From: CAVPMW01 sp963706515
Lineage (GTDB): Bacteria > Chloroflexota > Anaerolineae > Anaerolineales > UBA4823
Direction: 5' to 3'
Length of the DNA: 64,000 nt
Assembly: GCA_963706515.1 (NCBI GenBank)
Contig: CAVPMW010000006.1
Coordinates: forward strand, 124,001-188,000
The notes below the pieces were generated by a model. That model had not been told where the DNA came from. It saw nothing but the letters and a program-made list of their open reading frames with translations, and made no database searches. Each line of letters opens with the position of its first letter. Within the stretch, counting starts at the first letter, position 1. The translations under genes were made by a program, and so were the position numbers. Of this stretch, positions 57,774 through 64,000 are shown in pieces.

Positions 57774-58367
57774 ATGGATGAGCTCCAGTTCTGGCTCGGC
57801 GAGCTGACCAGCGGGGAGGATGAGCGCGCCGAAGCGGCACTCGCAGGTCTGACGAGCCTTGGGGATCGTGCGCCCAGCGCACTAGCTGCGCTGACAGCAC
57901 TGGGCAAGCTGGCTGGCTCAGCCGATGAGGACACCCGCTGGTGGGCGCTCCGCGCCCTGGCTGAATTTGACAGCCCTGTTGTTCAGAAGCATTTGATCGC
58001 TGCGCTTAAAGACGAAGAGCCTGCTGTGCGGGAATGCGCTGCCCTGGGTTTGCGCATTCATCCCACCCCGGAAGCGGTACCTGCCCTGGTGGCTGCACTG
58101 AACGACTCCGATATGCTGACCGCCGACCTGGCAGCCGATGCACTGATCGATATCGGCGCGGCGGCAGTCCCAGCTCTATTGGAGGTCCTGGAACGCGGCC
58201 AGCCCATGCCGCAGCTGAGCGCCGTGCGCGCTCTGGCGATGATCGGCGACCCACGCGCCATCCCCGCGCTTTACAAAGCGCTCGACACAGATTCGATGAT
58301 CATGGAATTCTGGGCCAGCCAGGGCCTGGAACGCATGGGGGTAGGGATGCAGTTGTTTAAGCCTTGA
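57774..58367 (+). CDS. HEAT-repeat protein
   Basis: 197 residues, all alpha. HEAT-like repeats of about 30 residues run throughout: RWWALRALAEFDSPVVQKHLIAALKDEEPAVRECAALGLR, EAVPALVAALNDSDMLTADLAADALIDIGAAAVPALLEVL and PQLSAVRALAMIGDPRAIPALYKALDTDS. These are protein-binding scaffolds; the partner is unknown. The start codon follows immediately after an AT-rich TTATCT sequence, with no clear ribosome-binding site. Confidence 0.85.
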   Translation: MDELQFWLGELTSGEDERAEAALAGLTSLGDRAPSALAALTALGKLAGSADEDTRWWALRALAEFDSPVVQKHLIAALKDEEPAVRECAALGLRIHPTPEAVPALVAALNDSDMLTADLAADALIDIGAAAVPALLEVLERGQPMPQLSAVRALAMIGDPRAIPALYKALDTDSMIMEFWASQGLERMGVGMQLFKP

Positions 58368-58377
58368 TCCCGGCTAT

Positions 58378-58488
58378 GTGATTTGCCGAAAATAATTTTA
58401 CAGAATCCTTGTCTAAATCGGCAAATCACTGAGAGCAAACCGCTGTTTCTTGATCCTTTGATTTTGAAATATTTTAAGCGGTTTGCTC
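58378..58488. terminator. Two hairpins with AT-rich loops between convergent genes
   Basis: GTGATTTGCCGA (58378-58389) pairs with 58418-58429; GAGCAAACCGCT (58433-58444) pairs with 58477-58488. Both stems are 12 bp and perfect with loops of 28 and 32 nt. They lie between the HEAT gene and the end of DUF456. Confidence 0.55.
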
Positions 58489-58996
58489 AACCTTTCCAAA
58501 CCCACAGCCACCACAAGACCATCATAATTACCCCAATCAGCAGGCGAATGGCATACGAAAGCCCCCAGCCGGCAGTCAGGCCGAACATGGCAATCAATGC
58601 CTTGTGAAGATCGCCCAGCCGGAAGTACTCCAATAAAAAGATCGCCAGCAAGGCAGCCAGGATCCCTCCAAAGGGCGGGAAGAAGATTGTGCCGAGGATG
58701 CCGGCTGTCAGGGCTACCAGGACTGTCAGGCAAGAGGCGCCTCCCTTGCGCGCGCCCACACCCATCAGGAAGTTATCCACCAGGGAGCCAGCCACTGCCA
58801 GGATGGTGATCAGGATGAAAATAGCAATCCCGAGCGGCGTAAAGCCAGCGGCTACCCCATAACCCAGCGCAGCCAGCCAGATGACCAGCAGGCCGGGGAA
58901 GATCGGCAGGATTAACCCAACCAATCCCAGCAGAATGACAAACTGGGTCATTCCGACCAGGCCAACGCGCATCCATTCCGGCAGCGAAGAGCCCAT
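58487..58996 (-). CDS. DUF456 membrane protein
   Basis: 169 residues with five or more hydrophobic helices. The DUF456 pattern is clear: LILPIFPGLLVIWLAALGYG near the N-terminus, then VAGSLVDNFLMGVGARKGGAS and GTIFFPPFGGILAALLAIFLLEYFR. The function of the family is unknown. It starts 9 nt after the serS stop on the same strand, so it is very likely in the same operon. The stop codon overlaps a hairpin arm. Confidence 0.85.
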   Translation of the reverse strand: MGSSLPEWMRVGLVGMTQFVILLGLVGLILPIFPGLLVIWLAALGYGVAAGFTPLGIAIFILITILAVAGSLVDNFLMGVGARKGGASCLTVLVALTAGILGTIFFPPFGGILAALLAIFLLEYFRLGDLHKALIAMFGLTAGWGLSYAIRLLIGVIMMVLWWLWVWKG

Positions 58997-59005
58997 CGGC
59001 CAGCC

Positions 59006-60277
59006 CTACGGGCGGATGACCTCGATGCCACCCATCCAGGGGCGCAGCACCTCCGGGACGATTACCGAACCGTCTGCCTGCTGGTAGTTTTCCAGTACAG
59101 CGATGAGGGTGCGTGGCAACCCCAGACCTGATCCGTTCAGGGTATGGACATGCCGGACGCGCCCGCCGTCCGCAGGGCGGTATTTGACATTCGCCCGCCG
59201 CGCCTGAAAATCCGTGACGTTCGATACCGACGAGACTTCCAGCCACTCCCCGCAGCCGGCTGCCCACACCTCGATGTCGTAAGTGATTGCCGAGCCGAAA
59301 CCGATGTCGCCGGTGCAAAGCTGAACGATGCGATAGGGCAAGCCCAGCTCGCGGCAGGTCTGCTCGGCGTCTGCGACCATTTTAGCCAGCATGGTCGGCA
59401 ACTCTTCCGGCTTGCAGTAAATGTACATCTCAACCTTATCGAACTGGTGGCCGCGTTTGATGCCGCGCACGTCCCGTCCAGCGCTCATCTTCTCCCGGCG
59501 AAAGCAGGGCGTGTAAGCGGTGTAGTACAGAGGCAGGCTGGTTTCTTCCAGGATATCATCCATATGCAGACCGGTCAAAGGGACCTCGGCGGTAGGCACC
59601 ATCCACAGATCCTCTTCCCAATCCTTATACAGGTTGTCCTGGAATTTTGGCAGCTGCCCGGCGGCAAACAGGGTGGCACCCTTGACCATGAATGGGGGGT
59701 ATTTTTCGAGGTACCCCTGGCGGATGTGCAGGTCGAGCATCCAGGCGATCAAAGCCCGCTGCAGGCGCGCCCCTGCCCCGCTGAGCACATAAAAGCGCGA
59801 GCCGGTGAGCTTGATGCCCTGCTCGAAGTTCAGGATGCCCAGGGCTGGACCCAGGTCCCAATGCGGCAGGGGCTGGAAGCCAAGCTCAGGAAGGGCGCCG
59901 ACCGAACGCACCACGACGTTATCCTGCTCACCTTTGCCGTAGGGCGTCAGCGGGTCGGGCAGGTTCGGAACCGTCGCCAGGAGGGCCTCCAATTCCGCTT
60001 CCAGCAGGCGCAGCTGCTCGTCCAACTGGCTGATCCGGTCGCCCACCTGGCGCATCGCGTCGATTTTGACCTGGCGCGCGGCAGGGTCCTTCAGGCGACT
60101 GATCTCTTTCGAGACGGCATTCCGCTCAGCCTTGAGCGCCTCCACTTCCTGGATCAAAAGCCTGCGCTTCCCATCCAGCTCGAGGATCTGATCTACAGGC
60201 TGCGGGTCCATCTGGCGCGCCTGTAAAGCCGAGCGGAAAATATCCGGTGTTTCGCGTAAGAGATTGAGATCGATCAT
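59006..60277 (-). CDS. serS: Seryl-tRNA synthetase
   Basis: 423 residues, ATG at 60277. SerRS charges tRNA-Ser. The N-terminal coiled-coil arm (residues 28-100, AERNAVSKEISRLKDPAARQVKIDAMRQ) contacts the tRNA long arm. Class II motifs are present: motif 2 in PCFRREKMSAGRDVRGIKRGHQFDKVEMY and motif 3 in NGSGLGLPRTLIAVLENYQQADGSVIVPEVLRPWMGG. TAEVPLTGLHMDDIL is also conserved. The 5' leader is a T-box. No defect is seen. Confidence 0.97.
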   Translation of the reverse strand: MIDLNLLRETPDIFRSALQARQMDPQPVDQILELDGKRRLLIQEVEALKAERNAVSKEISRLKDPAARQVKIDAMRQVGDRISQLDEQLRLLEAELEALLATVPNLPDPLTPYGKGEQDNVVVRSVGALPELGFQPLPHWDLGPALGILNFEQGIKLTGSRFYVLSGAGARLQRALIAWMLDLHIRQGYLEKYPPFMVKGATLFAAGQLPKFQDNLYKDWEEDLWMVPTAEVPLTGLHMDDILEETSLPLYYTAYTPCFRREKMSAGRDVRGIKRGHQFDKVEMYIYCKPEELPTMLAKMVADAEQTCRELGLPYRIVQLCTGDIGFGSAITYDIEVWAAGCGEWLEVSSVSNVTDFQARRANVKYRPADGGRVRHVHTLNGSGLGLPRTLIAVLENYQQADGSVIVPEVLRPWMGGIEVIRP

Positions 60278-60299
60278 GGTTGCACCTCCTGAGAGATTA

Positions 60300-60660
60300 A
60301 TAAAAACAGCCCCCTCTCTGCGCAGGACGAGGGGGCTCTCGTGGTGCCACCTGCATTCGCTGTTCTGCGCCAGGCTCAGCGCAGCAGCCTTGATTTCGCG
60401 CTAACGGGCGATCCCGTTCCCTCTTACGGCGGAGGCTTTGCTTCCGCCCCTGCGAGGGCAACCTGGAGTTTGGCTGTTGATCTGTTTCTCAGAGGCTGTC
60501 GCCTTGATAGAAAAGGAAAACACCGGCAGAGACAGCGACGAATATTATGAAAAGCCAAACTCCGAGCGGAGTGGAATTCGGCCCATTCTCTGGCTGTCTC
60601 GCACCATCCGGCAGCTCTCTGGTTAGAGGTGGGATTACTTGTCTCCGCGCAGGTCATTTG
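60300..60660 (-). promoter_or_regulatory. T-box riboswitch leader of serS
   Basis: On the minus strand the T-box GGTGGCACCACGAG lies at 60351-60338, followed by the terminator AGCCCCCTC/GAGGGGGCT (60329-60337 and 60308-60316) and a T-rich run. The 380-nt region between the lysS end and serS start holds no gene. Uncharged tRNA-Ser is the expected ligand. The specifier triplet was not fixed with certainty; stretches around 60560-60620 are rich in pairing segments. Confidence 0.92.
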
Positions 60661-60718
60661 TGATGTAATTTCCCGGATTATACCGGAGGATTTATGCCTG
60701 TCAAGACTACTGTCCCGT

Positions 60719-62239
60719 CTACTCTTCCCTTTCGCGCAGGTGAGGGAAAAGGATTACCTCGCGGATGTTAGGGCTGTCGGTGAACAGCATGGTCAACCGG
60801 TCGATGCCCATGCCGAAGCCGCCGTTGGGGGGCATGCCGTAGCGCATGGCGCGCAGGTAATCTTCGTCCATGGGGTGGCGCTCTTCATCGTCGGTGGTGT
60901 AATCGCGGCCCATTTCCAGGAAACGAGCTTCCTGGTCCAGAGGATCGTTAAGCTCGGTAAAGGCGTTGCACAGCTCCATGCCCGCCAGGAAGCCTTCGAA
61001 ACGCTCGACCACGCCGGCGACCCCTGGCTTGTTCTTGGCAAGGGGGGAGATATCGCGTGGGTAGTCGTAGATGAATGTCGGCTGGATCAGGCTGGGCTCC
61101 AGGTAATCTCCCAGCAAGCCATCGATGAGCTTGCCGCGCGTGGCGTTCCAGTCCGGTTCAATGCTGCGCTCGTGCATGGCTGCCGCGAGCAATTCAGCAG
61201 TAGGGTAACTGTCGATGTCGATGCCGGTCATCTCCAGCAAGCCTTCGTGAAGCGGGATGCGCATCCAGGGACGCTGCAAGCTGATCGCGTGACCCTGATA
61301 GTTGATCGTGCGGCTTCCCAGGAGGCGATCAGCAACATGGCAGACCATCTCTTCGGTCAGGTCCATCACCTGCTGGTAGTCCGCGTAAGCCATGTAGAAC
61401 TCGAGCTGGGTGAACTCAGGGTTGTGGGTGCGGTCGACGCCTTCATTGCGGAAATCGCGCCCAATCTCGTACACCCGCTCAAACCCGCCCACCAGCAGGC
61501 GTTTGAGGTAGAGCTCGAATGAGATGCGCAGGTACAGGTCTTGCTTGAGCTGGTTGTGGTGAGTGATAAAAGGGCGGGCGGCCGCGCCGCCGTACAGCGG
61601 CTGCAGGATCGGCGTCTCGACCTCGAGAAAGCCGCGCGCATCCAGGAACTCGCGCAGGGCGCGGATCACGGAGGCCCGGGTGAGGAAGATCTGGCGGACG
61701 TCCTGGTTCACAGCCAGGTCGGCATAACGCTGGCGATAGCGGGTCTCCGGGTCTGACAAAGTCTGGTAATGCTTGACCTCCCCATCAACAACCTGATCTT
61801 TTGCAGCAGGCAGGGGCGTAATAGCCTTGCTCAGCATGCGGAAGGATGCGACCCGCAGAGTCACTTCACCGGTCTTGGTGCGGAACATCTCGCCGCTAGC
61901 CTGGATGAAATCTCCAAGGTCATACTCGCGGTTGAACAGGTCCAGCGCCTCCTGACCGATATCGTTCGCGCGCAAGAACAGCTGCACCCGCCCGAAGCCG
62001 TCTTCGATATGGGCGAAAGTCACCTTGCCCATCGTACGAATTGAGCGGATGCGCCCGACCAGCGTGGCTGCCACCGGAGCTGCGGGGAGGGACTTCTCGC
62101 TCTCCTCGAAGAGGCGGATGGCCTCCAGGCTGGAATGCGTGCGCTCTGCCTGGTTGGGATACGGTTCGCTGCCTTGCTTGCGCAGGCGCTCGACTTTCTC
62201 GAGGCGAGTCTGTTCTAAGTTGGTATATTTGCTGGTCAT
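60719..62239 (-). CDS. lysS: Lysyl-tRNA synthetase, class II
   Basis: I start at ATG 62239 (MTSKYTNLEQTRLEKVERLRKQG), since the 17 codons before it cross the greA terminator side and are not family-like; 506 residues. The anticodon-binding OB fold has RIRSIRTMGKVTFAHIEDGFGRVQLFL. Class II motifs: LEVETPILQPLYGGAAARPFITHHN, FERVYEIGRDFRNEGVDRTHNPEFTQLE and GFGMGIDRLTMLFTDSPNIREVILFP. It charges tRNA-Lys. greA lies just upstream on the same strand, separated by a terminator-like hairpin. Confidence 0.97.
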   Translation of the reverse strand: MTSKYTNLEQTRLEKVERLRKQGSEPYPNQAERTHSSLEAIRLFEESEKSLPAAPVAATLVGRIRSIRTMGKVTFAHIEDGFGRVQLFLRANDIGQEALDLFNREYDLGDFIQASGEMFRTKTGEVTLRVASFRMLSKAITPLPAAKDQVVDGEVKHYQTLSDPETRYRQRYADLAVNQDVRQIFLTRASVIRALREFLDARGFLEVETPILQPLYGGAAARPFITHHNQLKQDLYLRISFELYLKRLLVGGFERVYEIGRDFRNEGVDRTHNPEFTQLEFYMAYADYQQVMDLTEEMVCHVADRLLGSRTINYQGHAISLQRPWMRIPLHEGLLEMTGIDIDSYPTAELLAAAMHERSIEPDWNATRGKLIDGLLGDYLEPSLIQPTFIYDYPRDISPLAKNKPGVAGVVERFEGFLAGMELCNAFTELNDPLDQEARFLEMGRDYTTDDEERHPMDEDYLRAMRYGMPPNGGFGMGIDRLTMLFTDSPNIREVILFPHLREREE

Positions 62240-62301
62240 ATTGCGGGTCCCTGTATTTTGTTGGTATTCCGATTTTTTTACGGAGAGCAATTCAAAGAAA
62301 A

Positions 62302-62331
62302 AGCCCCGCGCAGGCGAAATTGCGCGGGGCT
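62302..62331 (-). terminator. Intrinsic terminator after greA
   Basis: AGCCCCGCGCA/TGCGCGGGGCT arms (62302-62312 and 62321-62331) with an 8-nt loop; on the minus strand the hairpin is followed by TTTTTCTTTG. It lies between the greA stop and the lysS start. Confidence 0.8.
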
Positions 62332-62349
62332 GGATGGCTGGCCCCAGGT

Positions 62350-62810
62350 TTACTCTACCTTCAAGATGCGCACGTGAAATGGCCCGTCCGGCGCGTCCAC
62401 CCGGACGTAATCTCCGGCGCGATGGTCCATCAAGGAACGACCGAGGGGCAATTCATTCGAAATGCGACCTTCGCGCGGGTTAGCTTCGGCAGGACCTACA
62501 ATGGTGAAGGTTTCCGGCACGCTGTTATCTTCCTGGATAGTCACCCGGGCAGCAACGGTGACGACATCCCGTTTACCTGTCTCATCGATGATTCGGGCAT
62601 TGGCGAGCAGCATTTCGAGCTCCTGGATGCGTCCTTCCACGAAAGCCTGCTCGTTCTTGGCGGCTTCGTACTCGGCATCTTCAATCAGCTCGCCCCCTCC
62701 ATGGCCTCGTGCAAACGTTGGGCGACTTCCTCGCGTTTCTGGTTGCGCAAATATTCAAGCTCGTCTTGCAACTTGTCATAACCCTGGCGGGTTAGAAATG
62801 ATGGTGGCAT
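62350..62810 (-). pseudogene. greA: Transcription elongation factor GreA, one frameshift
   Basis: Starts MPPSFLTRQGYDKLQDELEYL at 62810 after an AGGA site. The first frame ends after HEAMEGAS; the second resumes ELIEDAEYEAAKNEQAFVEGRIQELEMLL. One G is missing from the run at 62693-62697: six instead of five would give EAMEGGELIEDAEYE. GreA rescues stalled RNA polymerase by stimulating transcript cleavage. The coiled-coil tip acidic residues (DAEYEAAK) are kept. The C-terminal domain (LPLGRSLMDHRAGDYVRVDAPDG) is intact. A homopolymer error is the simplest explanation. Confidence 0.9.
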
Positions 62811-62994
62811 TTTTAAATTCCTGATATCAGCAAATTCGGATAATAAAACCACTCCGGTGGGAGCGATTTTATCAGAGTCCGGCAACGATTACAGAAAATG
62901 AAAGGCGGCTGAGAGTAAGATTACCTCAAATCGCCACGCGCCGCGTATTTTAACATAAGTCAAATTGAAACGCAAGCGTGAGTCAACAGACAGC

Positions 62995-63747
62995 TCAGTA
63001 AGGCGGGCGCCACAACCTGACTCCACCCATCTGCTTACCGTAGTTTCGCACAGCGTCCTGCAAGGCGGCGAAATCCGCCCAAAAAGTGCTGATTTGTGAA
63101 CGATGGGCGTAGATACTCTGCTCCCAGGCGGCGATCCCTGGTAAAGTGATATCAAATGCAATCGCCTGCCAGCCAGATTGGAGTAAAGCTGCGATTTCTG
63201 CCCCAGCTGTGGCCGCGTAGGGATAGTCAGCAAAGTACCACAGCAGTCGCCCGGCAGCTTCGGCGGCCGCGCGGGTCAGCCGGTGGTCGACATGACCGCC
63301 AACAGCCAGCGGGCACACGACCTGCACCCCGGCTGGTAGAGCCTCGTCCAGCAGCCGGCTGAGCTCAGCCACGAGCGGCTGCTCGGCAGGGTGGAGAGGA
63401 CCGAAGAGCGCTTCTTCGCTTGCGTAAAGGGCACTGCCATCCACGGGTGAGCTGCGGTAAATGCAATCCGGAAAAGGGAAATGCCTCGAGCGCGCACCGA
63501 GCACATTGCAGGATGCTGCATCCTCGGCGCGGCGCAGGCTGCTGGCATCATGGCCCGTCTGCCAGCGACTTTCCAAACCCTGGGCGAACGGCGAAAGCAG
63601 ACCCTTTGGTGGATCGCCTGCGCAGATCGTCCAGATGCTGACCCGGTCTCCGGAGCGCGCCTGTTCCCAGACCAGACCTCCGCACGATATGGCAATATCA
63701 TCCGGGTGAGGGGAGAGATAAACCCATTCTTTTGGATTTTCGATCAT
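62995..63747 (-). CDS. PIG-L family deacetylase (second, distinct copy)
   Basis: 250 residues. The metal-binding motif is HPDDIAISCGGLV at residues 14-26, with LAVGGHVDHRLTRAAAEA as the HxxDH-type second site. The family removes N-acetyl groups from GlcNAc-type small molecules or similar amides. It lies alone between greA (about 180 bp with nothing recognisable) and a divergent start region. It belongs to a different subgroup from the copy at 48342, as the HPDDE and HPDH motifs differ. Confidence 0.85.
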   Translation of the reverse strand: MIENPKEWVYLSPHPDDIAISCGGLVWEQARSGDRVSIWTICAGDPPKGLLSPFAQGLESRWQTGHDASSLRRAEDAASCNVLGARSRHFPFPDCIYRSSPVDGSALYASEEALFGPLHPAEQPLVAELSRLLDEALPAGVQVVCPLAVGGHVDHRLTRAAAEAAGRLLWYFADYPYAATAGAEIAALLQSGWQAIAFDITLPGIAAWEQSIYAHRSQISTFWADFAALQDAVRNYGKQMGGVRLWRPPY

Positions 63748-63850
63748 GGTTTACATGAATGATGAACGACCAGCATTGTACCTGATAATGGATCAGGCAC
63801 GGTCCGCAGGCGACCGCATCTTACATCTCTGAAAAGCAAGACAATTGCAC

Positions 63851-63879
63851 TTGCCACTGCATAATGCTGGTGTTATCAT
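63851..63879 (+). promoter_or_regulatory. Promoter for the gene entering at the right edge
   Basis: TTGCCA (63851-63856) and TATCAT (63874-63879) with 17-nt spacing. The region 63748-63850 before it shows no gene. Confidence 0.5.
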
Positions 63880-63946
63880 CTAATCTCTATGCAGCCAGAA
63901 CGGGGTTCTGGAGGGAAGTTACTCACCGCCTGGTGCATGAGGCTGT

Positions 63947-64000
63947 ATGCAGATCCCTAATGAGGCACGTTTACGAATCCGCATCGCATTAATTGCCATC
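63947..64000 (+). CDS. Start of a gene cut off at the right edge
   Basis: From ATG 63947 the sequence reads MQIPNEARLRIRIALIAI to the edge, possibly a protein with an N-terminal membrane helix. Too short to identify; the promoter at 63851 supports it. Confidence 0.35.
   Translation, partial: MQIPNEARLRIRIALIAI

Noticed and set aside
59144..60226. A 360-codon open frame on the plus strand
   Set aside because: Antisense to serS; composition is that of a reverse-frame shadow in high-GC DNA.

Overview
The window (about 58% GC by eye) most resembles a genome segment from a free-living bacterium of the Chloroflexota, class Anaerolineae. The reasons are inferential: DUF5671 membrane protein, secreted lipoproteins with Thr/Pro-rich linkers, NBR1-like Ig domain, SpoVS in a non-sporulator-like context, T-box controlled pheS and serS, and GatCAB. 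No rRNA, tRNA, CRISPR array, insertion sequence or complete prophage was found.

Layout. 1-16.4 kb, all minus strand: a PEP/pyruvate-binding protein running off the left edge, dnaN, a DUF5671 membrane protein, a small PLDc_N-like protein, glutamate dehydrogenase, gatB, an aminotransferase, a sugar nucleotidyltransferase, an O-methyltransferase, an M3 oligopeptidase (frameshifted), gatA, gatC, a secreted esterase and spoVS. 16.5-29.5 kb, plus strand: two small paralogous membrane-anchored proteins, an NBR1-Ig lipoprotein, queG, two tandem C39-peptidase/TPR proteins, sbcD, a YqeY-like protein, a PgpH-type c-di-AMP phosphodiesterase (frameshifted), ybeY, dgkA, an endonuclease IV-like protein and a family 4-like uracil-DNA glycosylase. 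29.6-31.3 kb, minus: a membrane-anchored protein and a parvulin-type foldase lipoprotein. 31.6-41.5 kb, plus: plsC, a T-box leader with pheS-pheT, a small membrane protein, two toxin-antitoxin modules (MazEF and RHH-PIN), and a class III cyclase/ATPase/TPR regulator. 41.5-45.5 kb, minus: a phosphotransferase, an orphan phage-tail-like protein, and a fused homocysteine methyltransferase/MTHFR. 45.7-49.2 kb, plus: sbcC and a PIG-L deacetylase. 49.3-55.3 kb, minus: a giant alpha-2-macroglobulin lipoprotein. 55.4-58.4 kb, plus: a VanW protein, a Trm112-like protein and a HEAT-repeat protein. 58.5-63.7 kb, minus: DUF456, serS with its T-box, lysS, greA and a second PIG-L deacetylase. A new plus-strand gene starts at the right edge.

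The gene content joins translation and tRNA charging (pheST, serS, lysS, gatCAB, queG, ybeY), replication and repair (dnaN, sbcC, sbcD, UDG, endonuclease IV), one-carbon metabolism, and a large set of secreted or envelope proteins. Between about 33.4 and 48.6 kb almost every gene, including the normally essential pheT, carries one or more single-base frameshifts, while most of the rest reads cleanly. I read this as mainly assembly or consensus error rather than real gene decay.

The more unusual items are: several long, nearly perfect palindromes (up to 25 bp per arm), one of them between divergent genes; an alpha-2-macroglobulin whose thioester Cys reads as Gly; an orphan tail-tube-like protein; a shared C-terminal domain in two anchored proteins 12 kb apart; and a tandem hexapeptide repeat ahead of the uracil-DNA glycosylase. 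I found no clear multi-gene system that I could call new.
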